Below the pieces are notes generated by a model. It had not been told where the DNA came from, did no database searches, and was given only the letters and a program-made list of their open reading frames with translations. Both the position numbers and the translations under genes were made by a program. Positions 25,747 through 35,173 of a DNA stretch of 64,000 bases are shown piece by piece. The first letter of the stretch is position 1. The number at the start of each line of letters is the position of its first letter. This DNA is from Treponema sp. (GTDB lineage: Bacteria; Spirochaetota; Spirochaetia; Treponematales; Treponemataceae). The stretch spans positions 1 to 64,000 of the forward strand of contig JAEDCN010000007.1 in NCBI GenBank assembly GCA_016294105.1, read 5' to 3'.

Positions 25747-26785
25747 CGGTGATTTTTTGTGCAGAAATCTCACAGGGATTGAGCGATTCGCCTATGAAGT
25801 GCTGGTGCGGCTAGATAAGCTGGTTCCTTCCCATCAGGTTCAGTTGTATGTTCCCGCCAATGGGAAAAATATTCCAGAATTGAATGCCATTCAAACAGTG
25901 GTATCTGAAGCTGAGTGCGGATTTTTTCCTGCTTGGGAGCATGGGCCTTTTCGTCGGTATGTAAAGGCACAAAAAGCTATTCCGTTGGATTTTTCTAACG
26001 TAACCCCCTGGGGAACAAAGGGAATCGTGTTTATCCACGATATTTACGCAAAGCTGTATCCCCAGGATTTTTCTAGTCGCAGGGATTGGCTTATCAGCAA
26101 GTATATGTGTCTCATGTACCGCTACGCCTGCCGTCACGCTAAGCTTTTACTGACGGTGTCCCATTTTAGCCAGAACCAAATTGCTGAAACCTATAAAATC
26201 CCGCCAGAAAAGATTCATGTGGTGCCCAATGGTTGGGAGCATTTTCAAAAGGTAGTAGCAGACACTTCTATCCTTCATCAATTTCCCCAGCTGGAAAAGG
26301 ATTTTTACTTTACTTTGGGAAGCCTTTCTCGCCGCAAAAATCTCTTGTGGATTGCAAATTATGCAGAGGACCATCCCCAGGATACCTTTGCCATATCTGG
26401 CAAGATGCTTTCTGGTTTAGTGCCTCCTGAACTGGAACGATTGCAAACCCTACCCAATGTAGTGCTTTTGGGCTATGTAACCGACGGACAGGTTAAGGCT
26501 TTGATGGAGCGGTGCAAGGCCTTTGTGTTGCCCAGCTATTATGAAGGCTTTGGCATTCCTCCCTTAGAAGCCTTATCCTGTGGTTCAAAGATTATTGTGG
26601 CTCAGGCTGCCTCTTTGCCAGAAATCTATGGCGGTACAGCCCACTACATTGATCCAGACAATTCCAATGTGGACTTGGAGGAACTTTTGTCCCAGCCTGT
26701 GGCAGATGCCAAACCTGTGCTGGAAAAATACACCTATGACAATGCTGCCCGCCAGTTGTATGACTTGTTGAAAGCCTTTGTCTGA
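25733..26785 (+). CDS. Family 4 glycosyltransferase (mannosyltransferase-like)
   Basis: 350 residues from the ATG at 25733, which overlaps the gtrA stop and has GGAG upstream. Landmarks: INGDFLCRNLTGIERFAYEV at the start, FIHDIYAKLYPQDFSSRRDW, LLTVSHFSQNQI, VVPNGWEHF, FYFTLGSLSRRKNLLWIANY, and FVLPSYYEGFGIPPLEALSC, the EX7E donor loop. Typical of GT4 mannosyl- or rhamnosyltransferases of O-antigen clusters. Specificity not determinable. Confidence 0.85.
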   Translation: MIVINGDFLCRNLTGIERFAYEVLVRLDKLVPSHQVQLYVPANGKNIPELNAIQTVVSEAECGFFPAWEHGPFRRYVKAQKAIPLDFSNVTPWGTKGIVFIHDIYAKLYPQDFSSRRDWLISKYMCLMYRYACRHAKLLLTVSHFSQNQIAETYKIPPEKIHVVPNGWEHFQKVVADTSILHQFPQLEKDFYFTLGSLSRRKNLLWIANYAEDHPQDTFAISGKMLSGLVPPELERLQTLPNVVLLGYVTDGQVKALMERCKAFVLPSYYEGFGIPPLEALSCGSKIIVAQAASLPEIYGGTAHYIDPDNSNVDLEELLSQPVADAKPVLEKYTYDNAARQLYDLLKAFV

Positions 26786-26815
26786 AATTCGTATTTTGAG
26801 GAAAAATATTTTATC

Positions 26816-26844
26816 TGTTCAAAAAGTCTTGAGTAGTGTATAAT
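26816..26844 (+). promoter_or_regulatory. Probable promoter of the YidC-like/sulfatase operon
   Basis: A perfect TATAAT (26839-26844) with a weak -35 (TGTTCA 26816-26821, 17-base spacer). It lies 36 bases before the GTG start at 26881 and begins a new transcription unit after the 95-base gap. Confidence 0.5.
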
Positions 26845-26880
26845 CCCAATTGAAAGGATTGTAAAGGAGATCGGTGAGAA

Positions 26881-29421
26881 GTGTTTGATTTTTTATATAA
26901 TGTTTGTATCGCACCACTTGTCATGATTATAGAGGCCTGTTATGTAGCTTTGAATGAAATTTTAGAAAGTGAAGGATGGGCCGTTGTTGGAATTTCTGTG
27001 ATAGTGACAATCCTTACTCTGCCTTTGTATGATGTGGCTGAACGGTGGCAGCAGTTAGAGCGAGATACCCAGGCTCGGCTCAAAGGCGGCGTAGATAGAA
27101 TCAAGGCGGTATTTAAAGGGGACGAACAGTATATGATTCTGTCCACTTATTATCGTCAGAATCATTATCATCCTATGATGGCACTTCGTTCCAGTTTTGG
27201 TTTATTGATACAAGTACCTTTCTTTATAGCTGCTTATAATTTTTTATCAAATTTAGAGGTTCTGAAGGGTATTTCTTTTTTGTTTATACGTAATCTAGGG
27301 GAGCCAGATTCAGTTATCACTTTATCCAATGGATTTTCTATCAATATCCTGCCAATTCTGATGACTCTAATCAATTGTGTTGCAGGAGCAATTTATACCA
27401 AAGGTTTTGCCCTCAGAGAAAAATTACAAATTTATGGCATGGCTTTAATTTTTTTAGTGCTATTGTATAATTCACCTTCGGCCTTGGTTCTGTATTGGAC
27501 TATGAATAATGTGCTTTCATTGGTAAAGAATATAGGCTATAAACTGAAAAAATATATCAAATTCAATGTACCTAAGAGCTTATTTCCCAGTACCCATTAT
27601 TTTCGACTGCCTTGTTTAGATGAACAGCCTCGGTTCCGATTTTCAATTTTTTTAATTTCAGCCTTATCTCTTGCAATATTGTCAGGAATTGTGATTCCTT
27701 CATTTTTGATAGAAAGTGAAGTCAATCTTTATTGCTATATTGATGAGTATTTATCGCCAGCTCCTTTCTTAGTTACAACCTTTGCCAAGGCTCTGGGAAT
27801 CTTTGTATTGTGGCCAACCTGTTTTTATTTCTTATTTTCTGCTGGTGTTAAAAAATTCTTATCAGTGGTGTTTCCATTGATGGCTCTTGGAGCTCTCGTG
27901 AATTCCTTTGTTTTTTCTGGCGATTATGGTCCATTGAATCCAGATTGTACCTTCATGGGAACTCCAGAGTTTATTCCTCCTGCATCACAAATTCTTTTGA
28001 ATGGAGCAGTCTTGTTAGGGATTGCCATGCTCTTTTTGATTGTTCTAAAGCATCGTTGTTTAATTGCAAGAACTCTCTGTGTTATTGCATTGCTATCCCT
28101 CGTGTTATTTTCAGGTATTAATACAACTAAGATTTTTTCTGCTTATAATAATATGACACCTCCAACAAAAAAAGATATTGAACCTGTGATTCATTTATCC
28201 TCTTCTGAAAAAAATGTTATTGTCTTGATGATGGATGCCTTTGTTTCAGGATTGATTCCACTGATTTTAGAGGAAAAACCTGAATTACAGGAGCAATTAT
28301 CTGGATTTACGTGGTATCCCAATACGGTAACTTTTGGACGAGTTACAATGTTGGGAGTTCCTAGTATATATGGTGGATATGATTATACCCCTTATGAAGC
28401 AAATTTGAGTGTTGATAAAACTGTACAAAAAAAACACAACGAAGCTGTTCTTTCAATGCCTATTGTTTTTAATGAAGCAGGTTTCAAAACGACAATTACT
28501 GATGTTCCCTACGAAAACTATTTGGAATATCCAGTAGATCCTGTATATGAACCATATCCCTTCATCAATCGAATGATTACACATGGTACATATACTAAGC
28601 AGTGGGAAGCAGATTCTGGCTTTAAGAATTCTATGTTACGTTCTGTTAATATCAATCGAAATATGATTTGGTTTTCAGTTTTTAAAATAGTACCACCTGT
28701 ATTGAGAAAGGTTGTAAGATATAATGATTACTGGACCAGTAGTTGGTTTTCTGTTGATAGTGCTGAATTCTTGGATAATTATAGTGTTTTACATTTTTTA
28801 CCAGATTTAACAGCTGTACAAGAAGTTTCTCCTACATTCCACTTTATTGACAATGAAGCATCCCATAGTGTTTCTTCTTTCATTGATAAAACTACATTTG
28901 AACCTTCTTCAGCTTTATTACACCAAGAGATTAGTGAGGTAGATGCTCGTTTTTTAACTCAGACATCGATTTTATTGCGTTTGGGGGAATGGTTTGACTA
29001 TCTCAAACAAGTTGGTGTATATGATAATACAAGAATAATTATTGTAAGTGATCATGGAGCAAATGCAGTTCCAGATGATTTTCCAAAAGTACCGTATCGA
29101 TCTATAGCTACATTGATGGTAAAGGACTTTGGATCTACAGGTTTATTTAAATCTGATTTGACTTTTATGACGAATGCAGATACTCCTGCTTTGGCAACAG
29201 TTGGCATTATAGAAAATGCTCGTAATCCATTTACTGACAATGCATTTGCTGTATCAGATAAGAGGTCTTATTTAAAGATTGCTGATCCTGCTGCAGAATC
29301 AACAAGAATTCGACATAATACTCAGTGGAAAATTAATCCAGAAGATTATTGGACTGTGGATGGTGATGATGTGTATGATGAATCTGCTTGGAGAAAATAT
29401 TTTAAGGAGCCTACTGAATGA
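26881..29421 (+). CDS. YidC/Oxa1-like domain fused to a sulfatase-superfamily transferase domain (paralogue 1)
   Basis: 846 residues, GTG start with AAGGAG upstream. Residues 1-210 have the YidC/Oxa1 core: a first helix, a charged cytoplasmic loop (52-100), IQVPFFIAAYNFLSNL near 110-125, FLFIRNLGEPD, and a final LYNSPSALVLYWTMNNVLSL near 200. The conserved groove arginine of insertases (VRLxLLPL) is replaced by threonine (VTILTLPL, 42-49). Residues 250-410 hold more membrane helices. Residues 440-846 are an alkaline-phosphatase/sulfatase fold of the LTA synthase/EptA type: VIVLMMDAF metal site, a candidate Thr nucleophile in RVTMLGVPS, HNEAVLSMP, and IIIVSDHG. The combination is not one I know as characterised. 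Probably transfers a phospho-group to a glycan at the outer face; inference. Confidence 0.75.
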   Translation: MFDFLYNVCIAPLVMIIEACYVALNEILESEGWAVVGISVIVTILTLPLYDVAERWQQLERDTQARLKGGVDRIKAVFKGDEQYMILSTYYRQNHYHPMMALRSSFGLLIQVPFFIAAYNFLSNLEVLKGISFLFIRNLGEPDSVITLSNGFSINILPILMTLINCVAGAIYTKGFALREKLQIYGMALIFLVLLYNSPSALVLYWTMNNVLSLVKNIGYKLKKYIKFNVPKSLFPSTHYFRLPCLDEQPRFRFSIFLISALSLAILSGIVIPSFLIESEVNLYCYIDEYLSPAPFLVTTFAKALGIFVLWPTCFYFLFSAGVKKFLSVVFPLMALGALVNSFVFSGDYGPLNPDCTFMGTPEFIPPASQILLNGAVLLGIAMLFLIVLKHRCLIARTLCVIALLSLVLFSGINTTKIFSAYNNMTPPTKKDIEPVIHLSSSEKNVIVLMMDAFVSGLIPLILEEKPELQEQLSGFTWYPNTVTFGRVTMLGVPSIYGGYDYTPYEANLSVDKTVQKKHNEAVLSMPIVFNEAGFKTTITDVPYENYLEYPVDPVYEPYPFINRMITHGTYTKQWEADSGFKNSMLRSVNINRNMIWFSVFKIVPPVLRKVVRYNDYWTSSWFSVDSAEFLDNYSVLHFLPDLTAVQEVSPTFHFIDNEASHSVSSFIDKTTFEPSSALLHQEISEVDARFLTQTSILLRLGEWFDYLKQVGVYDNTRIIIVSDHGANAVPDDFPKVPYRSIATLMVKDFGSTGLFKSDLTFMTNADTPALATVGIIENARNPFTDNAFAVSDKRSYLKIADPAAESTRIRHNTQWKINPEDYWTVDGDDVYDESAWRKYFKEPTE

Positions 29422-32114
29422 ATTTAGGTGAGATTTTGTACACAGTGATTCTGTATCCTTTGGTACAGATAATTGAAATAGCCTTTATGCTTTTTGACAA
29501 GCTGTTTGACAACACTGGAATCGCAGTAATGGGGGTGAGCTTTGTGGTAACGGTGCTGTGCTTGCCTTTGTACATTGTAGCGGAGCGATGGCAGCAGCTG
29601 GAGCGGGATACTCAGGCTCGGCTGAAAGGTGGGGTAGACCGAATTAAAGCGGTGTTCAAGGGGGATGAACAGTATATGATTCTGTCCACCTACTACCGAC
29701 AGAACCACTATCATCCCATGATGGCCCTGCGTTCAAGCTTTGGTCTTTTGATTCAGGTGCCTTTCTTTATGGCAGCCTATAGTTGTCTTTCTAGTCTGCC
29801 AGCGTTACAGGGAGAAAGTTTTCTTTTTATCCGTAACATGGGAGAAGCTGATGCCTTGTTCAGCATTGGTAGTTTTACTGTAAACATATTGCCTATTGCT
29901 ATGACAGTCATTAACATTGTGGCGGGGGCTATCTATACTAAGGGCTTTCCTTTTAAGGAAAAGGCTCAGATTTATGGCATGGCTCTGCTGTTTTTGGTAA
30001 TTCTGTACAATTCTCCTGCCGGCTTGGTGTTGTACTGGACCATGAATAATATTTTTTCCTTGGTAAAGAATATTTTCTACAAGCTCAAGCACCCAGTATG
30101 GGTTTTGTATATTCTCATGTGTGCTGGGATTGTGTTTGCTGGAGTCTTTGTGCTGTTCATCTATGACGGTGGCGCTAGCATGACTAAGCGATTAGCCGCA
30201 GTAATTCCCATGGCGTGCTTAATGCTGACTCCTTTTGTTCTTAAGGCCACAGAATGGCTTTTTGCTCATCCTTTGGCAAGTTTGATGGCTGATAGCAAGA
30301 CACGACGCTGGCTCTTTTTATTTTCAGCAGGAGCCTTGGCGGTGTTGGCAGGCTTAGTATTGCCTTCTTCCTTGATTGCATCTTCCGTACAGGAGTTTTC
30401 CAACATTGGCGAATACGGCAATCCTCGTGCATTTTTAGCTGATTCTTTTTGGCAGGCCATAGGTTTATTTGTATTTTGGCCTGCTTGTATTTTCTTCTTG
30501 TTCAGGGAAAAAATCCAATCCTTGTTGGCAACCAGCTTTACTGTAGGCTTGGCTTGGGCCTTGTTGAATGCCTTTGTATTTACAGGAAACTATGGCTCCA
30601 TGGACGTGACTTTGAAATTCCCCGATGGATTTAGCAATCCTAACATGGGATATATGTTGGTAAATCTCCTTGTTTTGGGCCTTGCTGCTATTGTGATGAT
30701 TGTACTCCTGAGATGGAATAAACAAAAAATCCTTTCCTCTGTGTGTTTGATAGCAACAATTTCCTTTGTTGTTTTTGGTTTTATCAACATAAGTACTATT
30801 AATCGTGATTATACATCTTTCCAAGAAGGTGCTGGTGCCAATGCTGGTGACACCATGGAAATTGAACCAGTTTTCCACTTGTCTAAAACAGGGAAGAATG
30901 TGGTGGTATTGATGTTGGATCGTGCGGAAAGTGCCTATTTTGAGTACATTCTTGCCGACCAACCAGAAATTAAAGATGCCTTTACTGGATTTACATATTA
31001 TAAGAATACATTGGGGTATAATAGTCATACCTTAATTGGAGCTCCACCCCTTTATGGAGGATATGAATATACACCTTTTGCTTTCAATTCTCGGCCTGAA
31101 ATTAAATTAAAGGATAAACATAACGAAGCATTGCTGTTGATGCCACGAATTCTCACTGAAGAAGTTGGATTTACAGCAACTTTGTCGGATTCTTCCTGGG
31201 GAAATTATAGTTATGTTGCAGATATGCGGTTTACAGATGGCTATGAAAAGATAGAAGGAATTAAAATTCAGGGACGGTATACTGGAAAATTTAAGAAGGA
31301 GTTCCCTTCAACAGCTTCTTCTGTAAGCCTTGAAGATGGATTGAAACGGAATTTACTGTGGGTTAGTATTTTTAGAGAAGTACCAGCTATAGCTCGCTCT
31401 GTTATTTATTACAAGGGATCTTATTTGAAGGGTGAAGCTGCTATGGATACAGATACCTTGTTGGATGCCTATTCAGCTTTGGAGTATTTACCCGATTTGA
31501 CAGATTTTTCTTCAATACAGGATTCCTTCCTTATGATTACTAACGAGGCTCCCCATAGCAATGAAGATATTTCTTCATTTAATTTGGTAGATAGTAGTAC
31601 TCTTTCCTATCCCAATTCTGCAGGATACTATACTAATACTGTTTCTTTGTTGGCTCTTTCCCGTTGGTTTAATTATCTCAAGGAAAATGGTGTCTATGAT
31701 AATACTCGTATCATTATTGTTTCTGACCATGGTATGGGCTATGGAGCAAAGTCTACAGAAGGATATGATACTGCTTCCCTGGTAAATAACAACAAGGACG
31801 ATTACCATGCACTGTTGTTAGTAAAGGATTTTAATGCTTCTGGTGAAATTGCAACAGACATGACCTTTATGACAAATGCAGATGTACCTACTTTAGCATT
31901 GGAGGGAATCGTAGAAAATCCAACAAATCCCTTTACCGGTAATCCTATTAATTCTGATGCCAAAGCTAGTGGTGTTTATATCACCACTGACGATATCTTT
32001 ATGCCCCATCATGGGAAAAGTGATTTTGTCTTTACGGTCCGTGATGACCTTTGGTACCATGTAAAAGACAATATCTTCATCGATAGCAACTGGACGCAGG
32101 AGGTTCCACAGTGA
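29418..32114 (+). CDS. YidC/Oxa1-like domain fused to a sulfatase-superfamily transferase domain (paralogue 2)
   Basis: 898 residues; overlaps paralogue 1 by four bases (ATGA). Same order: YidC-like core 1-215, then about six more helices (220-450), then a sulfatase-like domain 480-898. Here VVVLMLDRAESAYF is the metal-site strand, YNSHTLIGAPPLYGG carries the candidate Thr nucleophile, and IIIVSDHGMGYG holds the Asp-His pair. A late DIFMPHHGKSDF may supply a second His. Residues 54-117 are identical to 52-115 of paralogue 1, whereas the transferase domains are only moderately similar. The groove arginine is again Thr (VTVLCLPL). Two transferases with different acceptors or donors are plausible. 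Confidence 0.75.
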   Translation: MNLGEILYTVILYPLVQIIEIAFMLFDKLFDNTGIAVMGVSFVVTVLCLPLYIVAERWQQLERDTQARLKGGVDRIKAVFKGDEQYMILSTYYRQNHYHPMMALRSSFGLLIQVPFFMAAYSCLSSLPALQGESFLFIRNMGEADALFSIGSFTVNILPIAMTVINIVAGAIYTKGFPFKEKAQIYGMALLFLVILYNSPAGLVLYWTMNNIFSLVKNIFYKLKHPVWVLYILMCAGIVFAGVFVLFIYDGGASMTKRLAAVIPMACLMLTPFVLKATEWLFAHPLASLMADSKTRRWLFLFSAGALAVLAGLVLPSSLIASSVQEFSNIGEYGNPRAFLADSFWQAIGLFVFWPACIFFLFREKIQSLLATSFTVGLAWALLNAFVFTGNYGSMDVTLKFPDGFSNPNMGYMLVNLLVLGLAAIVMIVLLRWNKQKILSSVCLIATISFVVFGFINISTINRDYTSFQEGAGANAGDTMEIEPVFHLSKTGKNVVVLMLDRAESAYFEYILADQPEIKDAFTGFTYYKNTLGYNSHTLIGAPPLYGGYEYTPFAFNSRPEIKLKDKHNEALLLMPRILTEEVGFTATLSDSSWGNYSYVADMRFTDGYEKIEGIKIQGRYTGKFKKEFPSTASSVSLEDGLKRNLLWVSIFREVPAIARSVIYYKGSYLKGEAAMDTDTLLDAYSALEYLPDLTDFSSIQDSFLMITNEAPHSNEDISSFNLVDSSTLSYPNSAGYYTNTVSLLALSRWFNYLKENGVYDNTRIIIVSDHGMGYGAKSTEGYDTASLVNNNKDDYHALLLVKDFNASGEIATDMTFMTNADVPTLALEGIVENPTNPFTGNPINSDAKASGVYITTDDIFMPHHGKSDFVFTVRDDLWYHVKDNIFIDSNWTQEVPQ

Positions 32115-33352
32115 CACAGTTTTTGTTGTACATAGATCCCGGTACGGGGAGTATGCTTTTTTCTATTTTGATTGGTGCTATTGCCACCTTGTATTTTTTG
32201 GGGAGGGCAGCCATCCTTAAAGCAAAGCTCTTGTTTGGGGCAAAAAAAGATGGAGTTGCCCTTACGGATAATAATTTTAAGCAGTACGTGGTATACAACG
32301 AAGGCATGCAGTACTGGAACTTGTTCAAGCCTGTGTGTGATGAGTTTGAGAAGCGGCAATTAGAGCTTACCTATTACACTTCTGCAGAAAAAGATCCCGT
32401 TTTTGAACAGGGCTACAAATATGTAAAGCCTGAGTTTATAGGAGAGGGAAACAAGGCCTTTGTGCGGCTGAACATGCTGTCTGCCGGAGTGGTGCTCATG
32501 ACCACGCCGGGCCTCAATGTCTACCAGCTGAAGCGCAGCAAGCGGGTCAAGCACTATTCCCATGTGTTGCATATGGCCAGCGATGCCACTACCTATCGTC
32601 TCTTTGGTTTGGACTACTTTGATTCTATTCTCCTTACAGGAGATTATCAGGCTGCTGATATTCGGAAGCTGGAATCCCAGAGAAATCTTCCTGCAAAGGA
32701 GCTGGTGACAGTGGGTTGCTCCTACTTGGATGTGCTGGCTCAAAAGATTGCAACCCTTCCAGCGGAAGAAAATCATCCCTTCACTGTGCTCGTTTCGCCA
32801 TCTTGGGGTGCCGCCGCTCTGTTGTCCCTCTATGGGGAAAAACTGCTGGATCCTTTGGTGGAAACTGGCTGGCGAATCATCGTTCGTCCCCATCCTCAGT
32901 CCAAGAAATCTGAGGCGGAGCTTTTGGCTCGGTTGGAAGAGCGATATAAGGATAAATCCAATGTGGAGTGGGATTATGAGCGGGACAATATTTATGCTAT
33001 GAAAAAATCTGATGTTATGATTTCTGATTTTTCTGGCATCATCTTTGACTATACCTTCCTTTGTGGTAATCCTGTTTTATATGTCAACTCGGACATGGAC
33101 CTGCGTCCCTATGATGCCTATGATTTGGAAGGTGAAGGGAAGGAGCTTTGGCAGTTCAGAGTGTTAAAAAAGCTGGGGAAGGAACTGGATCCTGCAAGTT
33201 TCAATTCAATAAAGGATACAATCCAGTCCTTGTCTTCTGACCAAGTGCTGGCTGCTGACCGTGCCGCTGCCAAGGCCGAGGCATGGATGTACCCCGGCGA
33301 GGCTGGCAAGCGGATTGTAGACTACATGGTAAGATTAACAAACTCCGATTGA
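32111..33352 (+). CDS. CDP-glycerol glycerophosphotransferase-like protein (TagF/TagB family)
   Basis: 413 residues, GTG start in a GTGA overlap, AGGAGG upstream. Residues 1-45 contain the YIDPGTGSMLFSILIGAI membrane anchor. The rest is GT-B: HYSHVLHMASDATTY near 145-160, LLTGDYQA, FTVLVSPSWGAAALLSLYG, WRIIVRPHPQSKKSE (His-Pro motif) and VMISDFSGIIFDYTFLCGNP near 295-315, all typical of TagF-like polymerases. These use CDP-activated phospho-alcohols, so a CMP-activated phosphonate is a possible donor here. Last gene of the plus-strand operon; its 3' end overlaps the convergent pntC-aepZ gene by 18 bases. Confidence 0.8.
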   Translation: MTQFLLYIDPGTGSMLFSILIGAIATLYFLGRAAILKAKLLFGAKKDGVALTDNNFKQYVVYNEGMQYWNLFKPVCDEFEKRQLELTYYTSAEKDPVFEQGYKYVKPEFIGEGNKAFVRLNMLSAGVVLMTTPGLNVYQLKRSKRVKHYSHVLHMASDATTYRLFGLDYFDSILLTGDYQAADIRKLESQRNLPAKELVTVGCSYLDVLAQKIATLPAEENHPFTVLVSPSWGAAALLSLYGEKLLDPLVETGWRIIVRPHPQSKKSEAELLARLEERYKDKSNVEWDYERDNIYAMKKSDVMISDFSGIIFDYTFLCGNPVLYVNSDMDLRPYDAYDLEGEGKELWQFRVLKKLGKELDPASFNSIKDTIQSLSSDQVLAADRAAAKAEAWMYPGEAGKRIVDYMVRLTNSD

Positions 33353-35173
33353 GTGCATATAGTTGGTGAGGACAATGGAGAATCGCTCCATTTCCTCAAC
33401 CCTAATGTCCCCCATGTTTGCAATGCGGAAGGTATCGACATTCCCCAATTTCCCTGGATAAATGGTAAAGCCAAAGCTTCTTGCATAATCGTGAAGGGCA
33501 TCAAAATTGTAGGCCGGAGTGTCTGGAATGAGGATGGCAGTAATAAACCGGGATTGGTGTTCTTCTGCCACCAGCATTTTCAGATTGCAGGTCTTGACGG
33601 CTTTTACCAAAACCTCCCAACAGTCACTAAATCTCTTGTAGCGAGCGGCAATGGTTTCCACCTTTGTTTCGATAATAGCCTGTCTTAGGGCATAGATTGT
33701 TTGTACGGGCGGAGTAAAGCGTGTCTGCCGTGTTTTTTGGAAGTACTGGTACTGGTCGTAGAGGTTAAAATAGTAACTGCGCATGGGCCAGTCCTTTTGC
33801 TTTAGTAGCTCTTCTTTCTTGCACACAACAAAGCCAATGCCGGCCATTCCCCCAAGGTGCTTGTTGGAGGTACAGGTTGCAAAGTCGATTCCTAGCTGTT
33901 CTAAATCCATGGGCATACCACCGTAGGCACTGACCGCATCTACAATTGTGGTCATGCCATATTTCTTTGCCAGCGGACAAATACGTTCCAAAGGATTTAG
34001 TAGACCCGTTGTCGTTTCGTGGTAGACAATGGCAAAGGTGGTGTATTTTTTTGTGGCAAATTCTGCTTCCAAGGCTTTTTCATCTATAGGCTCATAGGTT
34101 GAAGAGCTGAACACTGTGGTATTTATGCCGTACACCTTGGCTATTTGTGCAAGTCTGTTTCCGTAAGAGCCATTGTCCACCACCAGAAGGGAACCATTGG
34201 GCGGCACACAGGAAGCAACCATGGCCTCGTCAGCTCCAGTTCCAGATGAGCCAAACATGACGGTAACATAGTCTTGTGGGTCAGCTACGAAACGGGTAAG
34301 GTCTGTGGCAACCTCTTCCATGACAGCTCCAAACTCCTGTTCCCGTGGACAGATGTCTGCAACTACCTGTGCATATTTTACGCTGTCCGTGGTGGTGGAG
34401 GGTCCTGGATTCAACAGCACTTCCCTGCGGATTTCCATCAGCTGTTCATTTTCTTTTATGCGGGGATAGACCGTATGTACCGCCCGGTCTAGCATAGATT
34501 CATCGTCCACCTCGCACCATGCTAAATATTCAATTTTTCTGACTCTGACGGCTTCCCCCTGTTCCTGTGCAGCCTGAAGGAGAGCTCCTTCGTAGTCGAG
34601 CTTGATAAATTCTGGGGAGGAGGTATAATGCGCCATCATCTTGTCTAAACAGGACTTGGTCACCTTTGTTATGCCCACCAATTCTCCCGCCAGGCAGGTT
34701 ATTTTACTCTTGTCCTTGCTAACATTGGATAAGATGCCGTGATTGTCAGTTTCCAAATACACCTCATCATGGCTGTCAGACTTGCCGCTGGCAAGGATAA
34801 CTGTTCCAGGAGCCTCGTTGATGAGTACCCGAAGGGCTGCACTGTCGTACAGCAGGTCACTTTCCAACAAAAGGAAATCCCCTGTAATTGCTGGGACACA
34901 CACAGCTAGGGTTCCCATACTGGAGGTGGCTGCATAATTATCGTTGCGGATGGTGGTAATCACCGGGTATTTTTTTGCCAACTGGTCGTAATATTCTGAG
35001 CAATGACCTGTACCAATAATAATTTGTTCAATGCCAGCACCGATGAGCTTACGAACAGATTGCTCCACCATGGGCATTCCGTCCACCTCTATGAACCCCT
35101 TGGGCATGTATTCTGTTCTGCCTCCAAAACGAGAGCCTAAACCCCCGGCCATAATCACTGCTTGTTTAATCAT
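33335..35173 (-). CDS. pntC-aepZ: CTP:2-aminoethylphosphonate cytidylyltransferase fused to AEP-pyruvate transaminase
   Basis: 612 residues. Residues 1-245: LicC/PntC-type nucleotidyltransferase (QAVIMAGGLGSRFGG at 4-18, K25 after YMP, GDFLLLESDLLYD near 98-110 with the metal aspartate, AWCEVDDESMLDRA near 219-231). Residues 252-612: class V PLP transaminase (LLNPGPSTTTDSV, GSSGTGADEA at 308-317, VDAVSAYGGMPMDL at 411-424, PLP lysine K438 in TSNKHLGG). It should turn phosphonoacetaldehyde into AEP and AEP plus CTP into CMP-AEP. The same fusion is known from Treponema denticola. Its start overlaps the aepY stop by eight bases. Confidence 0.9.
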   Translation of the reverse strand: MIKQAVIMAGGLGSRFGGRTEYMPKGFIEVDGMPMVEQSVRKLIGAGIEQIIIGTGHCSEYYDQLAKKYPVITTIRNDNYAATSSMGTLAVCVPAITGDFLLLESDLLYDSAALRVLINEAPGTVILASGKSDSHDEVYLETDNHGILSNVSKDKSKITCLAGELVGITKVTKSCLDKMMAHYTSSPEFIKLDYEGALLQAAQEQGEAVRVRKIEYLAWCEVDDESMLDRAVHTVYPRIKENEQLMEIRREVLLNPGPSTTTDSVKYAQVVADICPREQEFGAVMEEVATDLTRFVADPQDYVTVMFGSSGTGADEAMVASCVPPNGSLLVVDNGSYGNRLAQIAKVYGINTTVFSSSTYEPIDEKALEAEFATKKYTTFAIVYHETTTGLLNPLERICPLAKKYGMTTIVDAVSAYGGMPMDLEQLGIDFATCTSNKHLGGMAGIGFVVCKKEELLKQKDWPMRSYYFNLYDQYQYFQKTRQTRFTPPVQTIYALRQAIIETKVETIAARYKRFSDCWEVLVKAVKTCNLKMLVAEEHQSRFITAILIPDTPAYNFDALHDYARSFGFTIYPGKLGNVDTFRIANMGDIRVEEMERFSIVLTNYMHSIGVC

